Part shown: positions 46,784-59,399 of the stretch, piece after piece | Layout: every line of letters starts with the position of its first letter | Numbering within the stretch: the stretch's first letter is position 1 | Assembly: GCA_947184155.2 (NCBI GenBank) | Contig: CAMXCT020001024.1 | Span: 403,584 to 467,583 of the forward strand | Direction of reading: 5' to 3' | From: Cladocopium goreaui | Taxonomy: Eukaryota; Sar; Dinophyceae; Suessiales; Symbiodiniaceae | Length of the DNA stretch: 64,000 bases | The notes under the pieces: model-generated | Database searches by the model: none | Told to the model about the DNA's origin: nothing | Seen by the model: only the letters and a program-made list of their open reading frames with translations | Position numbers and translations under genes: made by a program

Positions 46784-48150
46784 TGCCAAGCAGCTCTCAA
46801 TGCTTTCCCTGTCAGGGTCAAGGCCGGCGGCCACGAAGATAGCAGTGCGCCCCACCTGGGGCAGGGCCATCCCGTGGTGTCATGGGTCGATCAAGATGCA
46901 CATATGAATCATATATGTTCATATATGTTTCATACAACTATATGTTACATGTTCTTTAGAATAATCACAATAAATTTAATTCTACTAATTCTACTATTTG
47001 TGTATAAGTTTAACGTCCTCAAATTGATCTATCAATCGATGGATGTTTACATTTCTGGATGAGGTAGGTATAAAGATTTCGATAGATGCATCCTGTATAC
47101 TTGTTGGTGGATGTTGCTGACACTTTTCGGACTTCTAGATCCAGTTTACCGCGAAGCTGACCGCCCAATGCGCCTCTGTTTTGGTCAAGCAAGACAGGAG
47201 AATGTCCTCAGCACCGAAATCGGTTGAAGACTCATCCAACGCTGGGGTTAGAGATGGGATGCCCCTGAAGGCCAGTCTTGACATGTCTTGACAAAATGTG
47301 TGACCAAAATTAATGGACAACCCTAGGCGTTTGTCGTGGCAGTCAGAGCTGACTCATGGCCAGAGCTCTCATCCACTCATCCAGTAAGTTTGCCCATAAA
47401 TCTGAGGCAGTCTCTAGTGCATGACTTCGAAGAAACGCTCGAGCATGCCGACCCTGGAGGGCATTCCAGTTTGCAAATAAAGTGTGCAAGACTTTGTTGC
47501 AGAAAGGACGCAGCTTGTGCGATCCAATGGAAGCACACCACTGGACATCCAACCTTGCGTTTCTTGTCTTCATCCTTCTCCAGCCGCTTCAGCCATCGTG
47601 TGGACAAAGCTGTCGCCTTAACAAGTCACCAGTGGACATCCCAGTCCTGTGGAACTCTTTCAAACTTGTGTGGCTGGATATAAACTGAACCAGGCTTGCA
47701 GTATTTTGCAGTAACAAGTGCCTGAGATTTCCTTTGTGGCGACGGGAGGAGTTCTTCATATTATGGATCTGCTATGATCTGCTGTTGGCAGCCTGTTTGA
47801 CTTTCTTGAATACAGTAGCTGAAGCTGGCAGTGTCCTTTTCCTGAGCGTTGTCTGCCTTTGACAACCGGCCCTGCTAGCAAGCAAAGTGTGGGTGGTGAG
47901 AATGACATCGCGAGCTTGTATCATATTGCTATGTACCTTGCTCAATTATGAAGCTTTGAAATGCTGAATTGTATTCGTGCAACGTGTTCAACACATATAT
48001 TGACACATCTTCCGCACAAGATTCCAAGTCGGAAAGAGTCTTTCCTTCGGCAGAGCCTCTCCAGGTCCGAGGGGCCATGTCCTCGAAATCCACATTCTGC
48101 AAGCTGCCTTTTATCCTGCAAGCTTCCTGCTCAAAGCATTTGGTGAGCTC
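46784..48150 (-). CDS. Four-exon gene chain with an ankyrin-like motif
   Basis: Exons 48150-47937 (acceptor GCGCTTCAG, donor CAAG/GTACAT), 47609-47453 (acceptor GGCGACAG, donor CCAGG/GTCGG), 47264-47150 (acceptor GGCCTTCAG, donor GCG/GTAAAC) and 46855-46784 (acceptor TGCCCCAG, donor GCA/GTACGG) join in phase at every junction. Peptides: ELTKCFEQEACRIKGSLQNV, CAEDVSIYVLNTLHEYNSAF, LSTRWLKRLEKDEDKKRK, IPSLTPALDESSTDFGAEDI, and VGRTAIFVAAGLDPDRESIE, whose GRTAIFVAA resembles ankyrin helix 1. No other domain is recognised. The gene is open at both ends. In exon 2 another minus frame is also open. Confidence 0.62.
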
Positions 48151-48321
48151 CTGAAGCGCGATACACTTTCCGTGATGGGATGAGATGCTCCATGGATGCA
48201 TGGATGATCATGGATGGCATCCTGTGACTAGGGGACATCAACGCAAAATAACGCAAAGCAGCAGGGACAAATAGGAATGCCATAGGAATGCTCCTCAAAC
48301 AGTAATCATGTCATATCATGT

Positions 48322-50905
48322 CTACGCCAAAAGATGGTCCTCGTCGCTCCACTTGTCCTCATTATCATGGAGCTCGTCTGTCAACCTCAAAGAAAACAAC
48401 GTCAGTCCCATCTACCAAATATTAAGTACCCCTCAATAAGGATCAATAAGGGGTCCAAATGAATATCCAATACTAGACCAGTCGGGGTTTAATACTTTAA
48501 TACTTGGGTGCTGGTGGGATTGCCGGAAATGCATTCCAGCCAAGACGCACAGAACTCAGTGGCACTTCGTCAGCTACAGTGGCTTTTGAGTTTTGGCACC
48601 AAAAGCCTCCTGCAAGATTGTTCCACACATCCTTGGTGAAGAAATCCAAGGGAAAAAGCACATCAAGACACTAACCAATTTTGCCCCACTTCCAGCCGCT
48701 TAGGCTGTGTTGTGGTACAGGAACTCCTTAGAAATCTCAGGACCCCTTACACATGGCTAGATAGTTCACATAGTTTTTACACTTACAGTATATCCATGTT
48801 GATTCATTTGTTACCTCGATTGGTTTTCAATACATTCTCGGTCTCTCATTTCGTTTCTTACCCCAAAACTCCATACACTACATTGTTGGGCCATCTTAGA
48901 CAATACTTGAGTGACAATCATTGCGACTAGGCGTCTGCGGAAAACATGGCACCCCCGTGGTGTTGGAGACTTTATCACAGCACCACGGGGACGTTCCGAG
49001 CCGTGAGCAATTTGCGAGTGTGATCTGCGATGTGCGATGTGCGATCTGATTTTGATATCCAGTTGGCTAAAGCTGCCTTTCGGCCAACATGCAGGCTACA
49101 TCGTGGCTGCCATGCTGCGTCTGTTGAAGGGCTGGCTCGGGCGCCACGTTATGCGTTATGTTAGTCCTTTGTAAATGCGATCAATTCACTACTCACTACT
49201 TATAGTACATGGATGTACATGGCGTGCTGAAACTCATGATGCCATGCTTTAGGCTTTAGGCACTTCACGCCTTGTCATCTGTATTTGAGCCATCCTGAAT
49301 TATGATCCTGAACGTGACACAACTGATGACCCAGAGACACTAAGCCACTAAGTTTCACAAGTCTGCTACAAAACTAAGCAGCTAAAGCATTGGGCTGGCA
49401 TTGACTGGGCATCCCCTGGGTTCCCCTCACAGTCCCATCGGCAGTGTGGGCGCAGCGCATCGAAGTGACCTCCCAACGGCTCAAGATCAGATAAGTTTAC
49501 ATTAATCCTGGTCGGATGACAATGGATGCGCTCCTAGTCTTGAACACTTCCCTAATATTGTCTCTGGTCGCTCTGTAGCCCCTTTTTTGTCTTCGTCCTC
49601 TTACTTGACCTGCCTTCATTGGTAATGCTCTTCTTTCATGTTCCTTTCATTGCACTTGTCTTGTCTTGTCTTTTCTTTTTCTGTTCATTCCTTGTTTTGT
49701 TCTTTCATGCTAGACTGCTACACCCCTCCGTATCCATGTTGTTGTTCCTCTTGCCATTGTGAAAGTCAATGGAACATGATGGGAAAATAGAAGAACACCA
49801 ACACATGAAAATTGGCACAATAGAAATCAGGCAGTGCAAGGGAGGGGACAATGTCAGTGAGGACGATTGGATTGGAAAGACGTGAAATCAAGACGTAATA
49901 AGATTAAGACACAGAAGGGAATTGGAAGGAAAATAGACACCGGCATTAAACAAGAAACACAGAGAAGGTATAATGAAGAAATGTGAGGCCGTATGATGAG
50001 AAAAGGAGGGAAAGTAAATTTACAAGAAATAGAATAAAAGGTGACGTGGTCTGAACTGAAATGTAAATAGATTCAAACAGAGCTAGCAAACATGAAGGTA
50101 AACACCAAGGCTTAGTCCGACCTAGTCCAAACATAAACAAGTATTTGAAGCAAGATGGCGGCAATGAAAGGACAAAGAAATGATCTGAGGTGGGCCCAGC
50201 ACCTTCTGCCTCCTGTTCAATCGCAAAGAAGGGAAAGCAAAGCAAAACGACTGAGATGAAAGGTGCGAAAGGAAAAGGATACTGAAATAAAAAAGACATG
50301 CAGGGAATCAAGAAAACAAGAAACTGCTAGAAAGGTAAAGGGAACAGTACCAGTACGACGGGAAAATGTAGGTGCCAGTACCAGTACAGTCAAGTTCTGG
50401 AGTTATATGAGTTATTGGTTTTGAAGAGACGCCATATGGCGGGAAGGCCGTGTCTACTGTGTCTACCGATCACCTCATAAGGCACCCAGCCTTGAACTCC
50501 TCGCCGACGTGGCTCACTTTCTTTCTTTCCTCCCAGTGGCCAGAGCCGCTTGAAGAAGTCACCTTTGATCCATTAGAAATCAGCCGACCCCTCGAAAGTC
50601 TGAAGGATTGTTGACCATCGAGGCCATCCACTGGGTGCACTAGTAGGCACGACAAGAAATGAAACTGCCCGAATGTTCAAAATTTCTGAAACAGGTGAAT
50701 GCGAAAATTGAGCACTTAGCTGCCAAAAAAATCACTGCAAGCCATCTGGGGACCGAACGGGTTGAATATCCATTTTCTCCACCTTAGTGCGGACTGCTGT
50801 CAGCGATTCCATGGGAGCGGCCTGATCTCTTGCAGGCAAAGTGCGGCCGCGAGGTTCCCAGATGTAAGGAAATGGGTTGAAGCTGAATGCTTCGAACATC
50901 TCGTC
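48322..50905 (-). CDS. Multi-exon locus, unknown protein, with C-terminal exon
   Basis: Exons: 50905-50754 (acceptor GATCGCAG, donor TTCG/GTCCCC; MFEAFSFNPFPYIWEPRGRT), about 50650-50465 (RGRLISNGSKVTSSSGSGHW), about 49145-49067 (ankyrin-like QHGSHDVACMLAERQL), 48631 to about 48505 (acceptor TTCACCAAG; DVWNNLAGGFWCQNSKATVA, then DEVPLSSVRLGWNAFP) and 48385-48322 (LTDELHDNEDKWSDEDHLLA then stop). The last exon is acidic and ends the gene about 170 bp before the next gene's first visible exon. Phases were not closed for all junctions, so this may be two genes. Confidence 0.45.
48953..48990. other. Perfect 10-bp stem-loop
   Basis: CCCCGTGGTG (48953-48962) and CACCACGGGG (48981-48990) pair with an 18-nt loop. 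It is intergenic or intronic, with no T tract like a bacterial terminator. Confidence 0.6.
49780..50345. other. Purine-rich spacer
   Basis: About 0.55 kb of A/G-rich plus strand (GAAAGG, AAGACA). A 121-codon minus-strand frame here is an effect of pyrimidine bias (F, L, S, P). I see no exon. Confidence 0.45.
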
Positions 50906-51414
50906 CTGCGATCACATTGGATCACTATGCAGCGATGTGCGATTGAGCTGGAGAGATGAACCCCAAATGGGTACGAGTATATAATGTGTGTGTGACACAT
51001 CAACCCACAACTAGACGATATGATCGATATGTATCAATATATAATGCAGTCAAACATCTTGCGTCGCTTACTGTATGCTTCACCTCTGGCTACTCTCGGT
51101 TACTTTCAACCGCTAGTAATTACAGCAGTATGTTCCTATTTGGACCAACAGGTAGCCACTAAATAATGCGTTTCAAAACAATCTCAAGCTATGCTCATAC
51201 CTCCAACTTTCTGAGAGTCAAAAAGGGCTGCATCACTTGAGGAGCGTCCGAAAGGCCACACTGTTTACTGCAAGTAATGACCCTTATCAGTGTAGAACGA
51301 AAGGATATCAAAGGCGCAAAGAAAGTATCTAAGATCCATGTACAGTAATATGTCTGTACGCGCGTCTGGATCATCTGGTAGGGGGCAAAGACAATCCAAG
51401 AATTACTGCATATT

Positions 51415-51490
51415 AATTATTGCATGTTATTGCATGTTATTGCATATTATTGCATATTATTGCATATTATTGCATATTATTGCATATTGA
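51415..51490. repeat. TATTGCATAT tandem repeat
   Basis: Seven or so units of ATTGCATATT/ATTGCATGTT. Confidence 0.9.
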
Positions 51491-51837
51491 AATTCTTTGA
51501 GCTAACCCTTTCGTGGATACTAACAATGGTTTTACAATGGGGGTGGGTGACCAAAACCTTTGTAAAACTAAACCCTTGTGGTGGATCATTGGGACCCGTT
51601 TACAATGGGTAAGTCAAGGATATATACCCATATATCCATATATATCCATATATATCAATATATAATACATTATATCATATTGTATCATATTACTGTAATT
51701 CATATTACAGCACTTGACTGTAAGCAAAACACACGGCCCCTGGCACTGTCCCATGCCAAGCACAGCACGCTACAGGTCCTATGAAACTGAAAACATTAAT
51801 GATTTTATTAGTATGTCTTCAATATGAATCAACTGAT

Positions 51838-54800
51838 CTAGGCCTTGTCTTCAGGGTCGCGGAACAACCTTAGAAGGTTGGCTGGGCATGTATCTCTCAC
51901 AATTGTTTCCCTACAATGTGGACTTTTGTTTCTGAATAAGCCAAATTTCACGGAAAAAATAGAAGCACAAAGGCCGCCACTCTTCGAAACGCATCCTGGG
52001 AGAGTAATCACCTTGACGGACAGAGGGTGAATATCATCGAAATTCATCGAATTACCCAAGATCCAGTGGGCACACTTTATATATAAATTAAAGCCATGCA
52101 GCTTTCCGGCTCGACCAGTATCTCTTCCGCATTCCGCTACGTCTCCAATCCAAAGCCAAGACATGGAAAAAAAAATCATTCCGGCATCCGACAGCCATCA
52201 AAAATATCAAAATCTATCAAGGACCCACAACATCCGATAACATTCCCAATGTTCGAGCTTTGGTGATTTGTGAATCAGCTAGGAGCCCGGGCCCCACCAA
52301 TCGATGAGGTCTGGCGATGCTTCCACAATCCGACCTCCAAAAGTTGTCGTTTTCCCCTGCCACACCCAACCCTGTGTGGACAACTTCAAGCATATCGCAA
52401 TGATATCTCTCTCGCACTTTGGATTTGTAGATGGAACATGAAACGACGCAACAAAAACATGTGCATGGAGCAATGGAGCATTTAAGGTTTTTTGGGGACG
52501 CTGCGCCAAGCTCCATTTCCAAGCATCTCCAAGCTGCTGGTCTGTCTTCAAAGCCTAGGACGCCTATAGGGCGCCCATGGGTGAGATGGTCTAAGGATGT
52601 CTACGTTCAAGGTGAAACTTGCATCTGTCGCATTAAATCAATCCGAACTGAGATGAGCTTCCTGTAAACGACGAGGATGCGGGTGCCAGAGCCTTCCCAT
52701 TCCTTTCCAGATCTTCCCAGATCTTCCCATCGTTCAGCTCTCAGAAACCTGGATGCTGCGCAATTGACCCTCAGCAATATCAGCGATAATACCGTGCAGG
52801 TCATCCTTTCCCTGCCAAGCCAATCCCACCTGCGGTGACCATGGGTGACAAACACATACAAAACCATCCAGCGTGGGAGCAACGCGCATAAAACACATAA
52901 ACACATAAAACAGGGGTCTGCTACAAAGTTGAGAGGCTTTCTGATCGTTCTGTGGCTTCAATAGAGCTCGAAGTGAGAATCTCTGTCTCTGTAAATGTAA
53001 AACCTATTCACCGAAAACCCCAATCCCAGCAACTTTGCCTGTATGTCTTGACCAGTTAGCTGCCACGGCAAGAAAGCCCATGCTGAGGCATGAAGCGGGT
53101 ACCAATTCTCCTCCTCAGAACCAATTTGTACAGTCCGAAAGATCTTCTTTGGAGCATCACATTTAAGATGATGTTAGCGACAAGAATCCATAGCTACACA
53201 GAATCGAGGACACGCGCGAGCGCACGCACACACATACGCACACCTTTGTTGACTTCCTGTTCATCAATGTCTATCCACTTTTGAAACTCCAGGATTCCGC
53301 CCAAATCTGCCCAGGATCTGCGTTGATATCCCCATCTCCGCTCAGTTGTTGCACAAACCTGAGGTTAAACACATCCACTCACGAGGCCAACATCAACAAA
53401 CTTTCCCAGGACAAGCAGCGGCTTCTTGTCCAGCGACTCCACGATAGATGTCACCATACTCAGCTTCGGGGAATCTTCACCCTGGAAATTGTGATGTATG
53501 GAAAGCGCTGCTTGCTGTCTCTGACATTTTCTTGTTAATCTTGCGTTCTTGGCATTCAATGCAACTTTGGCAGAACATGTTTTCCTATCTGCACGGAGTG
53601 ACAATCAGATTAAGTAAATAAATAACGTCTGTATATATGTGCATAATTATGTTATATTTATATATATATAATTATATATATATATGTAGATGAATAATGA
53701 CAATATTATATATATATAATTATATATTCATATATATGTGGTGGAACACTCTGCCCAGACTTGGTGACGCCTGGCCGCGCCACATTGCCACCAGCCGCTG
53801 CCGTTGATCTCCCACTTTCGAGATCAGCTCCACGGCAAGACGCTCAGGTTGAGGTGCCGAGGGCCACATAACAGCCCAGCCAGGGCCATAGGCAGCCTGG
53901 GAACCCCAAAGGTCTTGAAGATCTGGAAGGATTCAGCATTCAAAAAGATTCAAATGCAAATAATACTGCAATAACTATTACATAAATTCAAAATACGTTA
54001 GATATATTATTGATAATATATTTACATATATTTACAACAAAAATGTATGTACAGTATATGTATATATATAAAGTGTCACCTGTTTTCTTCTCTTGGAAGT
54101 CGAGAATGGTGAACAGTGAACATCAGTGAACAGTGAGACTTGCCCATTATACCTATTGCCGTGTGCGAGGGGTTGGGGGAAGAAATGGGGCAAGTATGGG
54201 CAAGTAGGGTAGAACATGGTATAACCATGGGCGATGATCAATGCATCCCAGGTGGCACGAGAATGGGGACCAAAAGGTGTAAGGAAATTGGTCTTGTCGT
54301 AACGCCCGAAATCCACCTGCAGACTATTGACATCCCACATTGGCCAAGAAAACTACAGCTGCAGCAGCATGAAACGTAGCAGTACATCATATTGTAAGAT
54401 GCATCTGCCCAAGGCTTTCCCAACCATCAGGAGAAATTCGGAGAATGAGAAATCATTGTGAAGTCAGTGAAGAAGTTCCTGCCTCTGTCAAGCCGTCCGC
54501 CAATCGACCAGGCTTTGGCGCAACATTTGGCGGATAGCGATTCACATGATGTACCTGGGCAAACTGCCATGCACTTCTGCCTGAGACCATGGAAAGCTTG
54601 AAACCTTCAAAACACTGCATGCAATCTGGAATATTTATCGATGAAAATCAGATGGGGAAAACAATCGGAATAATAAGCAGCACATAGCAGCACCACATTG
54701 AACAGCACCGCATTGGCCCAAAACGTGTCCAAAGCAAAGGTGGAATGGACCGATTCGCCATCCGCGGCCACACAGGGCGCGCAAACGGCTTGAAATTGCT

Positions 54801-55466
54801 CCTGTGGTCTCAAGCTCTGCTTCTCACCAGGGGCGAAGCGTTTCCAGGTCCCATGCCAAGTCCTATGCGGAGCATCGAAAGCACAGGCAGAAAAGCACCA
54901 ATTAGGGGGTACCTGAGCTAGGCTGTTGAATATATATATATGAAATAATATATGAATAATATTATAATATATTGCAAGTATATTGATTAATAATATTGTA
55001 TATTATAATATATTGTACATGCATATGTAGGATTATATAGGTATATGTATGCTGTATGCCCTCCATTTTTTATAATTTTTTGGAGGCAGTTGCTCTTGCC
55101 ATGGCACCCGCATAAATCCAGATAGTGCTTCCACTGCTCTGCAGTGCCATCCGGGACTTTACAGTGTCGCCATGCTCGCAGCACACCAACCAGACGTGAG
55201 CTCATGGCTAACACCGCGTATAGTCCGACGGGAATGCCCACTTTGTGGCCCTGAAATTGATCAGCCAACAGCGACAAAGCGGAGCATGTGATCCGAATCC
55301 AAATCACATGGAGAACATGTGGCAGCCGTGGCAGCCATGGCGGCCGTGCGGCCTGATTCCCAATCCACAACGCATGTTCCGCCACCAGTGCCCTTCGACA
55401 AGGCACTAATGCCCATGGAGCCTGCGCGTAACTGAGGTCAGGCTGTGACACATGGTGCCTTTCCAT
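51838..55466 (-). CDS. Multi-exon gene with membrane-like segments, unknown family
   Basis: Exons: about 55466-55108, 54862-54616, 54554-54483, 54316-54226, 53922-53771, 53481-53383, 53358-53244, about 53150-53004, 52920-52749, about 52460-52330, and about 52145-51838 ending PEDKA and stop. The first seven, and the junction 53004 to 52920, join in phase; two introns use GC donors. Hydrophobic stretches (LPHVLHVIWIRITCSALSLL, KVGIPVGLYAVLAMSSRLVG, FWANAVLFNVVLLCAAYY) suggest transmembrane segments. Other peptides: LWGSQAAYGPGWAVMWPSAP, SMVTSIVESLDKKPLLVLGK, RSWADLGGILEFQKWIDIDE, SEEENWYPLHASAWAFLPWQ and GFVCVCHPWSPQVGLAWQGK. Phases are unresolved at exon 53150 and after 52749. I recognise no family. 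Confidence 0.66.
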
Positions 55467-55655
55467 TCTGAAATCCTTTCAACATATCTTTAGCGCGTTT
55501 GCAATTATGTTGTTTCATTGTTTAAATCTAATTCTAATTAAAACAACACTTGGTGAGTAAAACTTGACAAAACTAAAACCACATTGACTAGATTCATGTC
55601 TGTTCTATCTTTGGCTACAACTCGCTACCTGGATCAAACTGATGCTGCTACAGAA

Positions 55656-56729
55656 GGCTAGGATTCGCACAGCGGTGCAGCTCATCATAGACCCCGGATG
55701 TGGTGATCCTTAGTGCTTGCCATTGGAGCTGCAACCCCAACAAAAGAGACAGCTGGAAGCACTTGGTGAGAACTGCCTCCAACTGTAGGGGGGGCAAGTG
55801 TTGGTAGACTTTGGCAACCCCTTGTAAGATAGTCCACGTATGTCTGGGTCATGGTGCTATGGCGTCATCTTGCTTCCACTTTTTGCACTTTTCTCCACCA
55901 GCGCGCGCTGTCAGAGGAAGATCTAACTCTCCCATGGATAACTCCAGAAGACTAGAAAGTGCGGCCAGAAAGAGCGCATGATATCTGCAAACAGCTTCTC
56001 AAGCCAATCAACAACAATTCCCCCAATAATGTCAGATTTAGGAACAAGATGGAACAAGTCTATGATTCTGCTGCATCCATGTGCGACACTTGAGATTCTC
56101 GGGGATGCCATCTTCCTGGGTACCGATGAGCGAGCCCAGGCTACTGCTCGCCTCTTGCTGCATCCATCTCCTTTCCCATCATCTCAACGACATTGCGACC
56201 TCAGGATGCATCATCTCAACGGGTAGCATAGTCAGGTCCATGGCTCCAGGTTGTTACCCACATGGGATCGATGATCATTGGAATGAGCACTGTACCATGA
56301 CAAAATATGACAAAATGTATATAATCTACAATAACTTATATATATAATATCCTTCAACCATGTGGTGGTGCTGGTTTCAGTCAACATGTTTCAACAACAC
56401 CGCTGCGTTCTGCTGCACTGGCAAGGTCCAGCTCGCACATCTGAGGTCGCGACTCTCTGCGGCTTTAGCATTGAGGACCGCGGCAGAAATGTGGCCATCT
56501 GGTCCCACCTCCACTCTGGTTGGCTCTGTAAGATTGCCTCAGGGGATAGTCATGATATGTCATTTTGATGTATTTTGGTCTGAAGGAACGTGCCCATCTA
56601 TTGGAAGTAGGCTGGCAAATAATGGCAACAGCAAGATTGCTTGCTGTTGTTTCCGAGGTATCAGAACAAACGCCCTAATTACACTCCACATTCCGCACAT
56701 TCCCTCACAATTCCCAGTCAAGTCAATTT
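55656..56729 (-). CDS. Multi-exon locus, unknown; may be the 5' part of the next gene
   Basis: Exons 56729-56685 (acceptor TCTTACCAG, donor TGGA/GTGTAA; EIDLTGNCEGMCGMW) and 56525-56401 (acceptor CAATCTTACAG, donor GCG/GTGTTG; PTRVEVGPDGHISAAVLNAK) join in phase. Then about 56055-55930 (RIIDLFHLVPKSDIIGGIVV, then DWLEKLFADIMRSFW) and 55782 to about 55670 (acceptor CCCCCCCTACAG; LEAVLTKCFQLSLLLGLQLQ, then WQALRITTSGVYDELHRCAN). Without an intron the last frame ends at NPSLL; with a donor before it, it could splice into the exon at 55466. Confidence 0.5.
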
Positions 56730-56949
56730 CTGGTAAGAGCCGGAAATTCCTCAATTGTTTCCGCATATAATCGCACACATATGTACACACACATATATAT
56801 ATATATATTATAATATACATATTATACACATAAAATCCGTTTTTTGATTCATTTATTTATTTGCATACCCGTAATTATATATATATACACATAAATGTAT
56901 ACATATATACAACTACACTACATTTAAATGCCAGCATATACAGGTAATG

Positions 56950-57090
56950 TTCATTCATTTTCCCAGCCAAGGGGTGCTGATGGAAGGTCGCGCCAAGGCT
57001 CCACATCTGCGTGTGCGGCAATAGACGGTGTAGGTAAAGCAGCCAACCCCAGGTGAATCCAGACTCATTGAGGCTGGATACTCCTCAAAT
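56950..57090 (-). CDS. Possible exon, unknown
   Basis: Two minus frames are open (PLSPFEEYPASMSLDSPGVG and LAALPTPSIAAHADVEPWRD). I cannot choose between them. Confidence 0.25.
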
Positions 57091-57344
57091 GGGGAGAGCG
57101 GGATTTTACTCCCAATATTACATAATTGATGCTTATTACATCTTATTACATCTAATTACCATATGATGATTGAGGGCTTCATGCCTTGTTTTGAGTGGCT
57201 CTTTGGCCTTTTTTTTGCAGGCTCTGATTGCCTGAAGATGATGGGAATTATACCAGGAACGACGTAACAACGCGGTAATGTTGCTTCTAGCTTGCACTTG
57301 AGACGGGGAACACGAAAAGCAGGTGATCAAGAAGGGGAAGCAAA

Positions 57345-57915
57345 GCCTCTCCGTGTAAAAGCTGGTTGTGTGTAAAAGTGTGCTGTGTGCAGAAGATTCT
57401 GTGTGTAAAAGTTTTCTGTGTAAAGGCATCTGTGGGTAAAAGGGCCTGTGTAAAAACTGCTGTGCATAAAGACTTCTGTGCGTAAAGGCTTCTGTGCGGA
57501 AAAGTTTCTGTGTGTAAAAGTTGCTCTGGGTAAAGTTTCTGCGCGTAAAAGTTTCGGTGTTTTTTTTGTGCAGTCTGTGTGGGCAAGTTTTTCGGTATCA
57601 AACCTTTCCTGTGTAATTCTTTTTTGTGTAAAAACTGTTCCGTGCAAAGGTTTCTCTGTGTAAAAGGCTCTGTGTGTAAAAGTGCCTGTGTGCGTTTATT
57701 TATGCGTGTAAATGCACCTTTGTGCAAAGCATCGGTGTATAAAACTTGTGTGTGTAAAACTTCTTTGTGTAAAAGCCTCTGTGTGTAAAGGCGTCTGCGT
57801 GTAAAATCGCACAAACCTCGCTGTGTAAGAGTATATATATATATATAAGTATCTGCGCATAAAAGCTGCTCTGTGTAAAGGTTTCTATACGTAACGTCGT
57901 CTGTTTGTAGAAGCG
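57345..57915. repeat. 16-bp minisatellite, third site, inverted
   Basis: Diverged TGTGTAAAAGTTTCTG-type units, the reverse complement of the CTTTTACACACAGA family at 35.4 and 40.98 kb. About 0.55 kb. Confidence 0.9.
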
Positions 57916-58019
57916 TATCGGTGCAAAATGCGTCACCACAGCAAAATCGCAAAAACAATGAACAAAAGAATCCAAACTCAAATGCTTGCTGTCGTTGCGT
58001 TGTTGATGATGTCGGTGAT

Positions 58020-58560
58020 GCGCGCAAGGCCCCACAAGGGGTAAAAACGCCTGACATTTCCATGTTTTTGGCGCCTCACAGGCCAAAAACAACGGTACTG
58101 TTGCTGTTACTGTTACTGTTGTTGTTGTTGTTGGTTGTTGGTTGTTGGTTGTTGGTTGTTGGTTGTTGGTTGTTGGTTGTTGGTGTTGGTGTTGGTGTTG
58201 TTGTTGTTGTTGTTGTTGTTACCCCTGAAACTTTTTTCTCAGTCTCGTAGTGGCCGAAAATCGTCAAATAGGTGGTGTTCTCGCGTTTTTTTGAGACTCT
58301 CGGAGCAAAACACTATAAATACTGATGTTTTTTGCGCCTCGGAAGCCCAAAGCCACGAGGTATTTACGAAAGTTTTTTGCCCCTGGTAGCAAAAACCACG
58401 GTATTGACAGTGTTTTTTTGGACAGCACCTAGCAAAAACACTGGTATTAACTTAATTAACGAAGTTTTTGGCATGTTGCAAGAACTACTTTTTCCATGCC
58501 AAAGGCACAAAACACTGTAAATCACAGTGTTTTGGATCTGCTTTTAGGGTTCGTTAAGGG
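58020..58560. repeat. Degenerate GTTTTTGGC / CAAAAACACGG repeats
   Basis: Four to five diverged units pair a GTTTTTTGCGCCTC-like word with a GCCAAAAACAACGGTA-like word (58065, 58330, 58375, 58430, 58465), forming weak inverted repeats. They flank the GTT tract. Confidence 0.55.
58085..58225. repeat. GTT / GGTTGTT microsatellite
   Basis: TTGTTGTTGGTTGTTGG runs. Confidence 0.95.
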
Positions 58561-59183
58561 GTTGATGGGGGGGTGGGCGGGGTATCTAAAATGAACGGCA
58601 ATCGCCTGAATAATTAGGTATATAACTGGGCTGGCCAGCCTCCCCTTTACTTTGTAAAGTTAAACTCAATGTAGCACCACAGGAGCTACCTTTCGTGATC
58701 AGAGTATCAATGATGTCGAGCTGGATTTACCGTCCAAACTTGGAACCTGTTGGAATGCATTGTAAAATGCCAGTGCGACTCAAACACCTTCAGCCAAGTT
58801 GCATTGGAGCCTGATGCGGAGCTGGCCACTGACCACAAGCCTTGCTGGTCACTTCCCAAGTTCTTTGGTCCACTGCTGCTGCTTGAACGCATGACCTTGC
58901 AGTCCAGCGTTGGTGGCTCTTACTGTCCGGTGAGATGACAGGACAACCTGTCTGCATGGTCCACATCCACCATCATCTGAATAGTCCGATGTAGAATTAA
59001 AACTATCAATTTAATGAAGTACCTTATGGAACTACTGCTGTCGCTGTGCTTTACCATAAGCCTAATAGCTTGAACATTGTTAAACTAAATAAACGACATA
59101 TATAAACAAATACCTGCTAAACCCTTAGATTGGAAAAAACAACTCTGTTTCCAGAAAACCTGGTTTTTTGCAAACAGTGTAGA

Positions 59184-59207
59184 AAAAAGTGCTCTAGAGC
59201 ACTTTTT
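59184..59207. other. 24-bp perfect palindrome
   Basis: AAAAAGTGCTCT followed by its exact reverse complement AGAGCACTTTTT. Related words (CAGAGCACTTTTTGCGTTCA) occur near 60990. Confidence 0.85.
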
Positions 59208-59399
59208 ACCGTTCGAGGCTATTCTTGGGTCTTTAGGGTACATCATTTCCAATCTCAGGTGAACATAACTGTATAGAGGGAGATGTTTGTATATATTTAC
59301 ATATACATATATATATGTATATATATATAAATATATATATATGATATTAAAAATACATAGAGGTTTCCTGAAAATTGCACATGCATACAAACACATGCA

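Noticed and set aside
49946..50311. Minus-strand frame of 121 codons, hydrophobic
   Set aside because: Caused by pyrimidine bias of the strand; no splice signals or motif.
54472..54602. Plus-strand ankyrin-like peptide containing PGQTAMHFCL
   Set aside because: Antisense to an exon (54554-54483) that joins its neighbours in phase; likely chance.
57287..58063. Minus-strand frame of 258 codons
   Set aside because: Translation of the third 16-bp minisatellite site.
58750..58938. Open frames on both strands near 58.75-58.94 kb
   Set aside because: The plus frame looks protein-like (SQVALEPDAELATDHKPCWS) but has no partner exon and contradicts the strand bias; not called.
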